Origin: CATOSD01 sp965203135
GTDB lineage: Bacteria > Chloroflexota > Dehalococcoidia > Lucifugimonadales > CATOSD01
Assembly (NCBI GenBank): GCA_965203135.1
Contig: CBDBBO010000002.1
Coordinates: 868,001 to 932,000, forward strand
Reading direction: 5' to 3'
DNA length: 64,000 bases
In this document: positions 25,344 to 33,445 of the stretch, in pieces
Layout of the letters: the number at the start of each line of letters is the position of its first letter
How positions within the stretch are numbered: the stretch's first letter is position 1
Notes under the pieces: generated by a model
Told to the model about the DNA's origin: nothing
Databases searched by the model: none
Seen by the model: the letters and a program-made list of their open reading frames with translations, nothing else
Made by a program: the position numbers and the translations under genes

Positions 25344-26189
25344 TTGTCTAGCGAGGAACATGGGGCAGTTCTGATTACGGGAGCGTCGTCAGGCATCGGA
25401 CGCGCCGCGGCACTGTACCTGGCGGAACGCGGCTATCGCGTCGTCGGTACGAGCCGGTCGATGAAACGGCTGGAGGGCCTGCTCGACGAGGCCAGCCGGA
25501 GGAGTCTGCCCGTATCCGGTGTGAAGCTGGACATCAACAGCGACGCGGAGGTTGAGCGCGTGATGCCGGTTCTGGCGGATCGTCATGGAGCTTTCGGTGC
25601 GCTGGTGAACAACGCCGGATACGGCCTCTGGGGGCCGGTCGGTAGCCTGTCGTCAAGTGAGTTGGCTGCCCAGTTCGAGACGAACGTGTTCGCCGCTCAC
25701 CGCATGACCAGGGCCGTGCTGCCTGAAATGCTGGAACGGCGCCGGGGCACCATCATCAACATCAGCTCCGTGCTGGGCAGGCTCGCGACGCCGTTCAACG
25801 GCGCGTACGCCGCCAGCAAGTTCGCATTGGAGGGGCTGAGCGAGTCACTGAGAACGGAGCTAGCACCCTTCGGCGTGCGGGTAGCCGTCGTGGAGCCGGG
25901 ATTGTTCAAGACCGAATTCATCGGCAACCAGGTTACAGCCGCGGACGCCGAGGACGAAGATTCCGCCTACTCACCATACGTCCGGCGGTACAGGCAGCGC
26001 AGCCTCGCTATGCACAAGAGGGGCGCGGACCCTGTGAGGGTGGCCCGTGTGATACACAAGATCATACGCTCCAGGCGTCCCGCGTTCCGATACCCGGTCA
26101 GCGTCGAGGCGCGCCTGGGCGGTCTGGGCGCACGGCTGCTGCCCGAAAGGCTGTTCCTGTACCTGATGGGCCGGTTTACGATGAGATAG
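25344..26189 (+). CDS. Short-chain dehydrogenase with canonical YxxSK site
   Basis: From TTG 25344 the protein has 281 residues and starts at the cofactor motif (VLITGASSGIGRAAAL). NNAGYG, the serine-containing NISSVLG, and YAASK are all present, so the enzyme should be active. The long C-terminal part (YVRRYRQRSLAMHKRGADP, then LFLYLMGRF) is like acyl/retinol-type SDRs acting on lipophilic substrates. The frame opens at 25320, but GGGAG at 25334-25338 supports 25344. TATAAT at 25279 could be its -10. Confidence 0.82.
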   Translation: MSSEEHGAVLITGASSGIGRAAALYLAERGYRVVGTSRSMKRLEGLLDEASRRSLPVSGVKLDINSDAEVERVMPVLADRHGAFGALVNNAGYGLWGPVGSLSSSELAAQFETNVFAAHRMTRAVLPEMLERRRGTIINISSVLGRLATPFNGAYAASKFALEGLSESLRTELAPFGVRVAVVEPGLFKTEFIGNQVTAADAEDEDSAYSPYVRRYRQRSLAMHKRGADPVRVARVIHKIIRSRRPAFRYPVSVEARLGGLGARLLPERLFLYLMGRFTMR

Positions 26190-26192
26190 AGA

Positions 26193-26256
26193 ATCCCTCC
26201 CCGCTGACGGAGGAAGGTTAGAGCTTGCCCCGCACTCGATACGGGGATGGAGTGAA
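26193..26256. repeat. Palindromic repeat upstream of enolase
   Basis: CCTCCCCGCTGACGGAGGAAGG, GTTAGAGCTTG and CCCCGCACTCGATACGGGG form two hairpins just before eno. It is related to the copy at 18312-18377. The repeat, not a standard promoter, fills most of the 78-nt gap. Confidence 0.6.
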
Positions 26257-26267
26257 AGGTCGCTACC

Positions 26268-27554
26268 ATGAGCGCGATTTCGAAAGTCACGGCAAGAGAG
26301 GTGCTGGACTCCCGTGGAAACCCCACCGTGGAGGTGGAGGTTACTCTGGGCGACGGCGCGGCTGCCCGTGCACTCGTGCCCTCCGGCGCGAGCACCGGGG
26401 CCAACGAGGCCCACGAGTTGCGCGACGGCGACCCGAACAGATACGGTGGGCGCGGCGTACTGCGCGCCGTCGCCAACGTGCGCGGACCTATCGCGGAACG
26501 AGTCAGGGGCATGTCCGCGCTCGACCAGAGGGCGCTGGACGGCGCGCTGATTGAGCTGGACGGCACGCCGAACAAGAGCGCGCTGGGCGCGAACGCCACC
26601 CTGGGCGTGTCGCTGGCGGTCGCCCGCGCTGCGGCGCGCAGCCGCGGCGTGCCTCTGTACGCCCAACTTTCGGGAGGAGCCGAGCCCACGCTGCCGGTGC
26701 CTATGTTCAACATCATCAACGGCGGCAGGCACGCCGCGAACTCCACCGACTTCCAGGAGTTTATGGTCGTCCCTGCCGGTTTCGACAGCTACTCCGACGC
26801 GCTGCGGGCAGGCGTAGAGGTCTACCACGCACTTCACTCGCTGCTCGTCCAGCGCGGCATGGGAGGGAGCGTGGGCGACGAGGGCGGTTTCGCACCTGCG
26901 CTGTCGTCCAACCGCGAGGCCGTGGAGCTGATTCTGTCGGCCATCGAGTCGGCGGGTTACACGCCCGGCGAGCAGTGCTTCATCGCGCTGGATGTGGCGG
27001 CGTCCGAGTTCTACGAGGGCGGACGGTACACCCTCGCCCGCGAAAACGCCGTGCTTGACCCGGACCAACTGATCGCGAGATACGCCGAGTGGTCGCGCGA
27101 CTACCCCCTGGTAAGCATAGAAGACGGCATGGACGAGAACGATTGGGACGGGTGGCGGGCTATGACGTCGAAGATAGGCGCCGACGTCCAGCTCGTAGGC
27201 GACGACCTGTTCACTACCAACACGGCGCTGATCCAGCGCGGCATCGACACTTCGGCCGCAAACGCCGTCCTCATCAAGCTCAACCAGATCGGCACCCTGA
27301 CCGAGACGCTCCAGGCCATAGCGATGACCAGGCAGGCGGGCTGGGGCACCGTGATAAGCCACCGCTCCGGTGAGACCGAGGATACGACTATCGCGGATCT
27401 CGCGGTTGCAACCGCCGCGGGGCAGATCAAGGCCGGCGCCCCTGCCCGCTCCGAGCGCACGGCGAAGTACAACCGGCTGCTGCGCATCGAGGAAGAACTA
27501 GGGGACCTCGCTACTTTCGCCGGACTCGCGGCCTACGAGCGTCTAGCGCGGTGA
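26268..27554 (+). CDS. eno: Enolase
   Basis: This 428-residue protein matches phosphopyruvate hydratase throughout: REVLDSRGNPTVEVEV, PSGASTGANEA, the substrate loop and Ser, VPMFNIINGGRHAANSTDFQEFMVVP, VGDEGGFAP, the metal ligand in IALDVAASEF, SIEDGMDENDWDGW, LVGDDLFTTN, KLNQIGTLTETL and ISHRSGETED. It converts 2-phosphoglycerate to phosphoenolpyruvate in glycolysis. Length and all catalytic residues are normal. The start ATG at 26268 has only a weak ribosome site (AAAGG) after a palindromic repeat. Confidence 0.97.
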   Translation: MSAISKVTAREVLDSRGNPTVEVEVTLGDGAAARALVPSGASTGANEAHELRDGDPNRYGGRGVLRAVANVRGPIAERVRGMSALDQRALDGALIELDGTPNKSALGANATLGVSLAVARAAARSRGVPLYAQLSGGAEPTLPVPMFNIINGGRHAANSTDFQEFMVVPAGFDSYSDALRAGVEVYHALHSLLVQRGMGGSVGDEGGFAPALSSNREAVELILSAIESAGYTPGEQCFIALDVAASEFYEGGRYTLARENAVLDPDQLIARYAEWSRDYPLVSIEDGMDENDWDGWRAMTSKIGADVQLVGDDLFTTNTALIQRGIDTSAANAVLIKLNQIGTLTETLQAIAMTRQAGWGTVISHRSGETEDTTIADLAVATAAGQIKAGAPARSERTAKYNRLLRIEEELGDLATFAGLAAYERLAR

Positions 27555-27575
27555 TCCGAGCCGGTCGGCGCTGAC

Positions 27576-28454
27576 ATGTGCGCATCCGAGCCGCGACCCA
27601 TTCCCAGGATCATCGACTTCCACACCCACGCCTTTCCGTCTTGGCTCCAGGACGGGCGCGGCCGCTACCTGAAACGCGACGCCACATTCGGCGAGCTGTT
27701 CGCCAATCCGAGGGCCAGGATGGCCACGGCAGAAGAGCTGATAGAGGCGATGGAGGCCGACGGCGTGGATGCATCCGTCGTCATGGGCATGGGTTGGACC
27801 GACCACGGCCTCGCCAGGGAGGTCAACGACTACCTGGTGGAATCAGTGCGACGATACCCCGGTAGGCTGTATGGGTTCGGCGGCATCAACCCGGCCTGGG
27901 GCGAACGCGCGGCGCGGGAGGCCGAGCGCTGCGCCGCCGCCGGGCTGGTGGGCATCGGCGAGCTTCACCCCGACTCCCAGGGTTACGACATCGGCGACGC
28001 GCGGACAATGGCGCCACTGATGGAGGCGGCGCAACACCTGGGACTTATCGTGACCACGCACTCGTCGGAACCAGTGGGCCACACCTACCCCGGTAAGGGA
28101 GCTACGCGGCCCGAGTCGCTCTGGCGGTTCATCCTCGCGTTCCCCGACGTCCCTATAGTGTGTGCGCACTGGGGAGGCGGCCTGCCCTTCTACGCCCTGA
28201 TGCCGGAGGTCGAGGAGAGCCTGTCCAACGTATACTTCGATTCCGCCGCGTCGCCGTTCCTCTACTCACCCTCGGTGTTCCCCACGGTCGCCGCTCTGGT
28301 GGGCCGGGAGAAGGTTCTTATGGGCAGCGACTACCCACTGCTGCCTGCGCGCAGGGTGATCGACGAGGCGCGGCGCACCGTGGTGTCGGAGGATGACCTG
28401 ACGGCGATCCTGGGCGGGAACGCCGAGCGACTTCTGGCGCGCTCTGGCGGCTAA
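27576..28454 (+). CDS. Amidohydrolase (ACMSD/TIM-barrel family)
   Basis: This 292-residue metal-dependent hydrolase of the amidohydrolase_2 family has IIDFHTHAFP (HxH metal site), VGIGELHPDSQGY, IVTTHSSEPVGH, IVCAHWGGG and VLMGSDYPLL (late Asp). Relatives decarboxylate or hydrolyse cyclic and aromatic acids; the exact substrate is open. The stop TAA (28452-28454) is also the target-site duplication of the adjacent IS5-family element, so the IS is inserted exactly at its end without changing the protein. It lies 21 nt after enolase. Confidence 0.82.
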   Translation: MCASEPRPIPRIIDFHTHAFPSWLQDGRGRYLKRDATFGELFANPRARMATAEELIEAMEADGVDASVVMGMGWTDHGLAREVNDYLVESVRRYPGRLYGFGGINPAWGERAAREAERCAAAGLVGIGELHPDSQGYDIGDARTMAPLMEAAQHLGLIVTTHSSEPVGHTYPGKGATRPESLWRFILAFPDVPIVCAHWGGGLPFYALMPEVEESLSNVYFDSAASPFLYSPSVFPTVAALVGREKVLMGSDYPLLPARRVIDEARRTVVSEDDLTAILGGNAERLLARSGG

Positions 28455-28458
28455 GAGC

Positions 28459-28935
28459 CTATCCTAATAATCCGGCGGCTCTGAGAGCAATCAGGGCACA
28501 GGCGAAATGAAGAAACGCGATGTAGTTGTGTGGAGACTTGTCCCAGCGCACCAGAATGCGCCGGAAACGGTTCAGCCAACCGTGAGTGCGTTCCACCACC
28601 CAGCGCCGAGCCTTGAACCCGGCCTCCCGCTTGATGGCCTTCGCCTCCTCCCCACGACTGCGGATGTGGACGGTGAAGCCGAACTCTTCCAACGTGCGGC
28701 GAACCTCGTCGAAGTCGTAACCCTTGTCCAGGCACATTCCCTGGGGTTGATCGGGGCTGGGCGTCGGTCGTGGCGCCGCCACGCTTTCCACCGTGGCACG
28801 CACCAGCTTCATATCGTGGCGGTTGGCCCCATCCACTGCCAGCCCCACCGGGATGCCCCGGGCTTCGGTCAACAGACTGCGTTTGACGCCCCGTTTACCT
28901 CGGTCGGTGGGGTTTGCGCCGGTTTTTTTCCCCAC
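28459..28935 (-). CDS. IS5-family transposase, downstream frame (orfB)
   Basis: This 158-residue segment holds the second and third catalytic positions of the DDE domain: Asp in GLAVDGANRHD and Glu in RRWVVERTHGWLNRFRRILVRWDK. It begins at a GTG within the overlap with orfA and includes a run of seven A on the minus strand (28929-28923). Its frame is +1 (or -2) relative to orfA, so a full transposase needs ribosomal frameshifting at or near the A7 run. Confidence 0.85.
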   Translation of the reverse strand: MGKKTGANPTDRGKRGVKRSLLTEARGIPVGLAVDGANRHDMKLVRATVESVAAPRPTPSPDQPQGMCLDKGYDFDEVRRTLEEFGFTVHIRSRGEEAKAIKREAGFKARRWVVERTHGWLNRFRRILVRWDKSPHNYIAFLHFACALIALRAAGLLG

Positions 28936-29347
28936 CCAGGGGCGATTTGGTCATGGCGCCGTCCATACTCAGCCAACTCCAGTCCAACCCCTTCAGTTCG
29001 TCATAGCGTTCCAGCCCCTCTCGCCACAGCTCGAGGAACACCCCGGCGGCAACCCATTCCTGAAAGCGCAGATGGGCGGTGGAGCCCGAGCAGATGCTCG
29101 TGGCGTCCAGGGCTTTCCACTGGCAGCCGGTGCGCAGCACGTAGAAGATGCCGTTGGCGCAGGTGCGGTCCGGAACCCGGGGCCGGCCGCCGCCCCGGGG
29201 ATGGGTGTTCACCCGCTGTGGAATCAGGGGTTCCAGCACTTCCCAGAGTTCGTCGGAAACCTGGAATCCGCCGGTGGTGGGATTGGTCTTGGTGGCCGGG
29301 CTGGCGCGTTCGGGGCGTGGCGGGTTGGCAGCTTTCGCTTTCGTCAT
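28895..29347 (-). CDS. IS5-family transposase, upstream frame (orfA)
   Basis: This 150-residue protein is the N-terminal part of the transposase, with DELWEVLEPLIPQ, NGIFYVLRTGCQWKALD and the first catalytic Asp in SWLSMDGAMTKSP. It overlaps orfB by 41 bases. The ATG at 29347 is 40 nt inside the right end of the element. On its own it lacks most of the catalytic domain, as usual in two-frame IS5 groups. Confidence 0.85.
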   Translation of the reverse strand: MTKAKAANPPRPERASPATKTNPTTGGFQVSDELWEVLEPLIPQRVNTHPRGGGRPRVPDRTCANGIFYVLRTGCQWKALDATSICSGSTAHLRFQEWVAAGVFLELWREGLERYDELKGLDWSWLSMDGAMTKSPLGGEKNRRKPHRPR

Positions 29348-29386
29348 TAAACCAGTATAGCCTGAATCTTGTTTTTAGGATAGGCT

Positions 29387-30583
29387 CTAAGCCTGGAGGT
29401 CCGATTTGGGCCGAAACACGCCGAACGAGCTTGTGTAGCCGTGCAGGTAGGTTGCCCCGCCAACCTGCCCGATCTCGCCGTTGCAGAAGAAGCCGGTCAG
29501 CGGCATTGGCCCCAGCTTGTCGCGGAACATATCGGTGTCGTGGTCAGCGCGTCCGTAGAGGTACGACCCCCTGCCGAGACAGGAGAACAGCAGCGCGCCG
29601 GCCTCGCCGTGCGCGGCGTGCGTGTCCAGGTAGCGCTCGAGTACGGCGTCGAGGTCCTGCGCGGACGCATCGGCGTCCCGAAGGTGGAACTGCACGATCT
29701 GGCCTTCCTTGAGCATCTCGCCGATGGCAAGGAATCCGCGTTGGCCGTCCACGCCAACGATGTTGCGAATGAGGAAGTCGCCATGAAGCGGGGAGTCGTT
29801 CATCTCGTCCATCACGATGCCGAGGAAGAGCGAGTGCTGGGCCAGCTGCCTGTCGCGGTCGCTAAGTCCGACGAATACCTCCTTGAGCGCCTCGAAAGGC
29901 GTGCGCCCGTCCACCTCGACCAGCACGTTGCGCTGGCAGCGGGTTATCTGCATTGGCGCGCCGATGGGCCGGCAGCCCTGCGCGACGACGGTGTCTATCA
30001 CGATGTCGCCGCTGAAGGCCAGCCCCACAACACCGCCCCGGTGGACCTCGTCGCCGAGGAAGAGAGCGTTAGACCCGGGCTGGCTTCCGCCGCTGGCGAG
30101 TCCGCCTATCTTGACGCTGCCTGGGAAGGCGTAGTCGAGCCCCATAAGCAGGAACTCTCCCCTGACGCTGAACGGATCGGCGAGCAGCAGGAACTGCGGT
30201 TCGTCGGTCGATGACGCGTGGAACAGCGCCTCCCAGTCGTGAGGAGGAGCGTCCCCGTCCGGCAAGACGGCGTCCTCGACGTGGAAGGGCGTGATGGACA
30301 CGCCGGGCAGCCGGGCGGCGGTCATCGCGAAACCGGGGCGATGTTCCACCTCCGCGCCCGCGCCTATCACGCCGCCGCTGGAGCAGCCCACCAGCACGCC
30401 TCCGGGCAGGGCCGCCCCAACCAGGGCCGGCACGTCCGCGAAGCCCTCGGCGTGGTGCGCCGACGCGAACGCCACAACCAGGTCGGGGGACTCGCCTTCA
30501 AGCTGCTCGCTGAGACTGGCGGCGCACTCTTGGACTGCTTCGGCGATGGTGGCCGCCTCTGAAACCGCTGAACTCCATCTCAT
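29387..30583 (-). CDS. FIST N/C-domain sensory protein
   Basis: The protein (398 residues from ATG 30583) matches the FIST domain: PDLVVAFASAHHAEGF, GGVLVGCSSGGVIGAGAEVE, and in the C-terminal half ALLFSCLGRGSYLYG, MPLTGFFCNGEIG and LHGYTSSFGVF. FIST is predicted to bind small ligands, often amino acids, in signalling. No kinase or output domain is fused or adjacent. GGGGGAG lies 3 nt before ATG 30583, which beats the upstream start at 30610. Its stop codon shares the TAA target site of the IS5 element. Confidence 0.85.
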   Translation of the reverse strand: MRWSSAVSEAATIAEAVQECAASLSEQLEGESPDLVVAFASAHHAEGFADVPALVGAALPGGVLVGCSSGGVIGAGAEVEHRPGFAMTAARLPGVSITPFHVEDAVLPDGDAPPHDWEALFHASSTDEPQFLLLADPFSVRGEFLLMGLDYAFPGSVKIGGLASGGSQPGSNALFLGDEVHRGGVVGLAFSGDIVIDTVVAQGCRPIGAPMQITRCQRNVLVEVDGRTPFEALKEVFVGLSDRDRQLAQHSLFLGIVMDEMNDSPLHGDFLIRNIVGVDGQRGFLAIGEMLKEGQIVQFHLRDADASAQDLDAVLERYLDTHAAHGEAGALLFSCLGRGSYLYGRADHDTDMFRDKLGPMPLTGFFCNGEIGQVGGATYLHGYTSSFGVFRPKSDLQA

Positions 30584-30646
30584 TCGCTCCCCCTTCCGGG
30601 CGTTCGCCACCTGGCCGCCTGGCGGCTCGATAAGGATCGTGACTGC

Positions 30647-30898
30647 CTAGAAGTCGTCCTCTTCCTCAACCTCAAGGAATCCCTTGCTTTTCAGGTCCTC
30701 TTCCAGACTTGGCAGCCAGTCTCGAGTCGGTATGTTCGCGGGTATCGTGATCTCGACCGCGCCGGTGGGCCGCAGGTCGAGCGCGCCGCCGCCGCTCTTC
30801 TCCAGCGGGACGCTGATCTGCTCCCTGTCGATGCCGTAGCGGTCCGTCACCTCGTACAGGGCCATCATGTCTTCCATGGAGATGATGTCGTCGGCCAT
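30647..30898 (-). CDS. Small acidic protein of unknown function, upstream of FIST
   Basis: This 83-residue acidic protein (MADDIISMEDMMALYEVTDR at the start, EVEEEDDF at the end) has no recognised motif, membrane segment or signal. Balanced composition and position 63 nt upstream of the FIST gene on the same strand suggest a real gene in the same transcript. The TAG stop is at 30647. It is divergent from the SDR at 31019. Confidence 0.55.
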   Translation of the reverse strand: MADDIISMEDMMALYEVTDRYGIDREQISVPLEKSGGGALDLRPTGAVEITIPANIPTRDWLPSLEEDLKSKGFLEVEEEDDF

Positions 30899-30920
30899 CG
30901 CGCCAGCTTTCTCACGTCGC

Positions 30921-30948
30921 TTGTAACAATTCCGGCAGCGGGTACAAT
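30921..30948 (+). promoter_or_regulatory. Sigma70-type promoter for the 31-33 kb SDR genes
   Basis: TTGTAA (30921-30926), a 16-nt spacer and TACAAT (30943-30948) lie 70 nt before the ATG of the SDR at 31019, in the gap between divergent genes. Confidence 0.55.
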
Positions 30949-31018
30949 GAGGTTACACTAAGGCGCAGGGACGTTTCAATTCAAGCAGCGGGGTCCGAGA
31001 GGCGCCGGGAGGACGAGA

Positions 31019-31855
31019 ATGGCAAGACTAGATGGACAGGTGGCGATAGTCACGGGCGGCGCGCTCGGGATTGGCGGCGCCGCGGCGAGGCGGCTGGCCG
31101 AGGAGGGCGCGAGGGCGCTGATCGCCGACATCGACATAGACGCAGCCGAGGCCAACGCCGAGAGGATTCGAGAGGCCGGCGGCGAGGCAGGCGTGGTGCG
31201 CGCCGACGTGGGCAGCCACGACGACATCCGGGGCATGATCAAAGAGGCGGTCCGGCAGTGGGGCAGGCTCGACATACTGGTGAACAACGCCTACAGCCCG
31301 GCCCACGGCCCGGACACTGGCAGCGCCCTGGACGTGACCGAGGAGCGCTGGGACTTCGAAATGGGCGTACTCGCCAAGTCGATCTTCCTCGGCGTGAAGT
31401 ACGCGGTGCCGGAGATGCGACAGACGGGCGCGGGCAGTATCGTCAACATCGCCTCCGTGCACGGCCTGCTCATGGCGCCGGGCAAGCTGGTCTACGAGGC
31501 GGGCAAGTCCGCCGTGATCGGCATGACACGCCAGATGGCGACGGACTTCGGTCCGATGAACATACGGGTCAATGCCATCTGCCCGGGCCACATCGTGACG
31601 GAGCGCATAGAGGCGAGCTATGGCGAGGACCGCTCCGGCGCGCGCTTTCTCGAGGACCAGTACCCCCTGAGACGGGTTGGCCGTCCCGTGGACGTCGCCA
31701 ACGCAATCGTGTTCCTATGTTCGGACGAGGCCTCCTTCATCACCGGCCACGCCCTTGCGGTGGACGGCGGGCTGACAGTGCAGCTCCAGGAGGATTTCGG
31801 TGTCCGACAGGCGCACTACGTCCAGGACACGCCAGGGCTGAAACTGCCGTACTAG
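31019..31855 (+). CDS. Short-chain dehydrogenase/reductase, canonical
   Basis: This 278-residue classical SDR has TGGALGIGGAAA, NNAYS, NIASVHG and Tyr-Lys in VYEAGK, so the catalytic residues are intact. The C-terminal extension after DGGLTVQ (QEDFGVRQAHYVQ) is about 20 residues longer than usual. GGGAGGACGAGA precedes the ATG. A second SDR follows after 48 nt and is probably in the same operon. The substrate is not assignable; some members act on sugars or cyclic alcohols. Confidence 0.83.
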   Translation: MARLDGQVAIVTGGALGIGGAAARRLAEEGARALIADIDIDAAEANAERIREAGGEAGVVRADVGSHDDIRGMIKEAVRQWGRLDILVNNAYSPAHGPDTGSALDVTEERWDFEMGVLAKSIFLGVKYAVPEMRQTGAGSIVNIASVHGLLMAPGKLVYEAGKSAVIGMTRQMATDFGPMNIRVNAICPGHIVTERIEASYGEDRSGARFLEDQYPLRRVGRPVDVANAIVFLCSDEASFITGHALAVDGGLTVQLQEDFGVRQAHYVQDTPGLKLPY

Positions 31856-31903
31856 ATCGACTCCGGCTGTCCGGCCGGAGTAAAACATGAGAGGAGCGAG
31901 AGA

Positions 31904-32698
31904 ATGGACCTACAGCTAACTGACAAGGTCGCCATAGTGACAGGTGGCAGCGTCGGCATCGGAAAGGCGATCGCGCGTGAGCTTGCGCGCGAGGGCGTTA
32001 ACGTCGTGATATGCGCCAGGCGCGAGGGGCTGCTCGAGGAGGCGGCCAAGGAGCTATCGGCAGAGACCGGCGGCCGAATCGTCGCCGTTCCCGCCGACAC
32101 CACCAGCAACCAGTCGGTACAGGGGCTGGTAGACGTGACCATGGCCGAGTTCGGCAGGGTCGACATCCTCGTGAACAACGCCGCTTACCCAGGCGGCCTG
32201 GTGGGCGGCGGCCTGGACGACGCGAGCGACGAGGACCTGCTGGCCGACCTGAACACCAAGGTGGTGGGCTACCTGCGCTGCGCCAAGGCAGTGGCTCCCA
32301 TCATGCGCGAGCAGGGCTGGGGCCGGATCATCAACATCGGCGGAATGGCATCTCGCAACGCCGGCACCTACAGCGGTGTGCGCAACCTGGCGCTGGTCCA
32401 CATGACCAAGACGCTGTCGAACGAGCTCGGCCCGCACGGCGTCAACGTGAACGTAGTCCACCCTGGCACGACCCGCACGGAGCGGACCGGCCCCATGCAC
32501 GCGGAGCAGGCGGAGCGCGAGGGCGTATCGGTGGAGGACATGGAGGAGCGCATAGCCCAGGGCATGGCCATTCGCAAAATCGTGGACGCGACCGAGATTG
32601 CTTACGTCGTGACTTTCCTCGCGTCGCCCTTGGCGTTGGCCGTCACGGGCGAGGCGATAGCGGCCAGCGGCGGCGTCGGCCAGGCGGTACAGCAGTAA
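31904..32698 (+). CDS. SDR-family protein with altered active site (Tyr-x-x-x-Arg)
   Basis: This 264-residue SDR keeps the cofactor loop (TGGSVGIGKAIA) and NNAA. The catalytic region reads NIGGMASRNAGTYSGVRN: the YxxxK Lys is Arg, the usual ISS serine position is glycine, and the loop is about three residues shorter. Activity may therefore be lost or changed. It lies 48 nt after a canonical SDR and 35 nt before thpR. The start ATG at 31904 has GAGGAGCGAGAGA upstream. The same kind of active-site change occurs independently in the tandem cluster at 18.7-21.2 kb. Confidence 0.8.
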   Translation: MDLQLTDKVAIVTGGSVGIGKAIARELAREGVNVVICARREGLLEEAAKELSAETGGRIVAVPADTTSNQSVQGLVDVTMAEFGRVDILVNNAAYPGGLVGGGLDDASDEDLLADLNTKVVGYLRCAKAVAPIMREQGWGRIINIGGMASRNAGTYSGVRNLALVHMTKTLSNELGPHGVNVNVVHPGTTRTERTGPMHAEQAEREGVSVEDMEERIAQGMAIRKIVDATEIAYVVTFLASPLALAVTGEAIAASGGVGQAVQQ

Positions 32699-32733
32699 GC
32701 CGGGCCGAAGAGCAGGGCGCGGCGCGACAATCG

Positions 32734-33324
32734 GTGCGCGCCTTCGTGGCGATAGAGCTGCCGGACAGCGTGAAGAAAACGCTGGCCGGCGTAGTCGGGG
32801 AACTGAGGGCCGCCGGCATTAGCGGGCTGAGGCCGGTGCGCCCGGAAGGCATCCATCTCACGCTCAAGTTCCTGGGCGACGTGCCCGCGGACCGCATCGG
32901 AGCCATCGGGGACGCCATCGAGCGCGCCGCCGGCCATCACACGCCGTTCGCGCTTTCGCTGAGCGGAGTCGGCGCGTTTCCGGGTGGCCGTGCCCCTCGC
33001 GTGCTGTGGGCGGGCATCGCTGGCGACTTGGAGCGTCTCGCGGCGCTTCAGGAAAGCGTCGACGATTGCCTGTCCGAGCTTGGCTTTGCCAGGGAGCGGC
33101 GGGCGTTCAACCCTCACCTCACGCTGGCCCGGCTGCGCGACTCGGCGTCGAGGGAGGACCGTGCTCACGCCCTGCGAGTGCTGGAGGCCGCGCAGCCGAT
33201 GCAGAACGCCGGCTTCGTCGTAGACGGGGTGGCGTTATTCCAGAGCACGCTGGCTCCGGGAGGCGCGGTGTACCACCGGCTCCATCGCGCACCGCTGGAC
33301 GGCGCGTGCCGGGGTACGACGTGA
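32734..33324 (+). CDS. thpR: RNA 2',3'-cyclic phosphodiesterase (2'-5' RNA ligase family)
   Basis: Two HxTx motifs, HLTLKFLG and HLTLARL, define the 2H phosphoesterase family. The opening VRAFVAIELPDSVKK matches ThpR/LigT, which opens 2',3'-cyclic phosphates on RNA. The open frame runs far upstream over the SDR gene, but only GTG 32734 gives the family N-terminus. The chain then has 196 residues, slightly longer than usual because of a basic tail. It is probably cotranscribed with the preceding SDRs. Confidence 0.85.
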   Translation: MRAFVAIELPDSVKKTLAGVVGELRAAGISGLRPVRPEGIHLTLKFLGDVPADRIGAIGDAIERAAGHHTPFALSLSGVGAFPGGRAPRVLWAGIAGDLERLAALQESVDDCLSELGFARERRAFNPHLTLARLRDSASREDRAHALRVLEAAQPMQNAGFVVDGVALFQSTLAPGGAVYHRLHRAPLDGACRGTT

Positions 33325-33386
33325 CGCCGGGCGTCTGAGGTCGAGCGTTCCCCGCGGGCCCGGCTTTCGCAAGTGATTGTCCACTA

Positions 33387-33395
33387 TGTTATACT
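33387..33395 (+). promoter_or_regulatory. Extended -10 promoter for the arginine operon
   Basis: TGtTATACT is a strong extended -10 site 51 nt before the argJ TTG start; no good -35 is visible. Placing transcription here supports the TTG start at 33446 over the ATG at 33377, which would be upstream of the transcript. Confidence 0.55.
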
Positions 33396-33445
33396 TGCGC
33401 GGCTTACGGCGGCGCGACTTTAGCAGCACGAGGGAGAAGCGAGAC

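Larger units (their letters stand above)
28455..29387 (-). mobile_element. IS5-family insertion sequence (IS427/IS1031-like), 933 bp, apparently intact
   Basis: Perfect 13-bp terminal inverted repeats, GAGCCTATCCTAA (28455-28467) and TTAGGATAGGCTC (29375-29387), are flanked by direct TAA copies (28452-28454 and 29388-29390), the TNA-type duplication of this group. Two overlapping minus-strand frames encode the transposase. The element sits between two convergent genes whose stop codons overlapped before insertion. Confidence 0.92.

Noticed and set aside
28507..29712. A 401-residue plus-strand frame across the IS5 element
   Set aside because: It is antisense to the transposase and FIST genes and crosses the IS boundary; no family resemblance.
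32011..33324. A 437-residue reading frame ending in thpR
   Set aside because: Its first 240 codons lie out of frame over the SDR gene and are Arg/Gly-rich; the conserved protein begins at GTG 32734.
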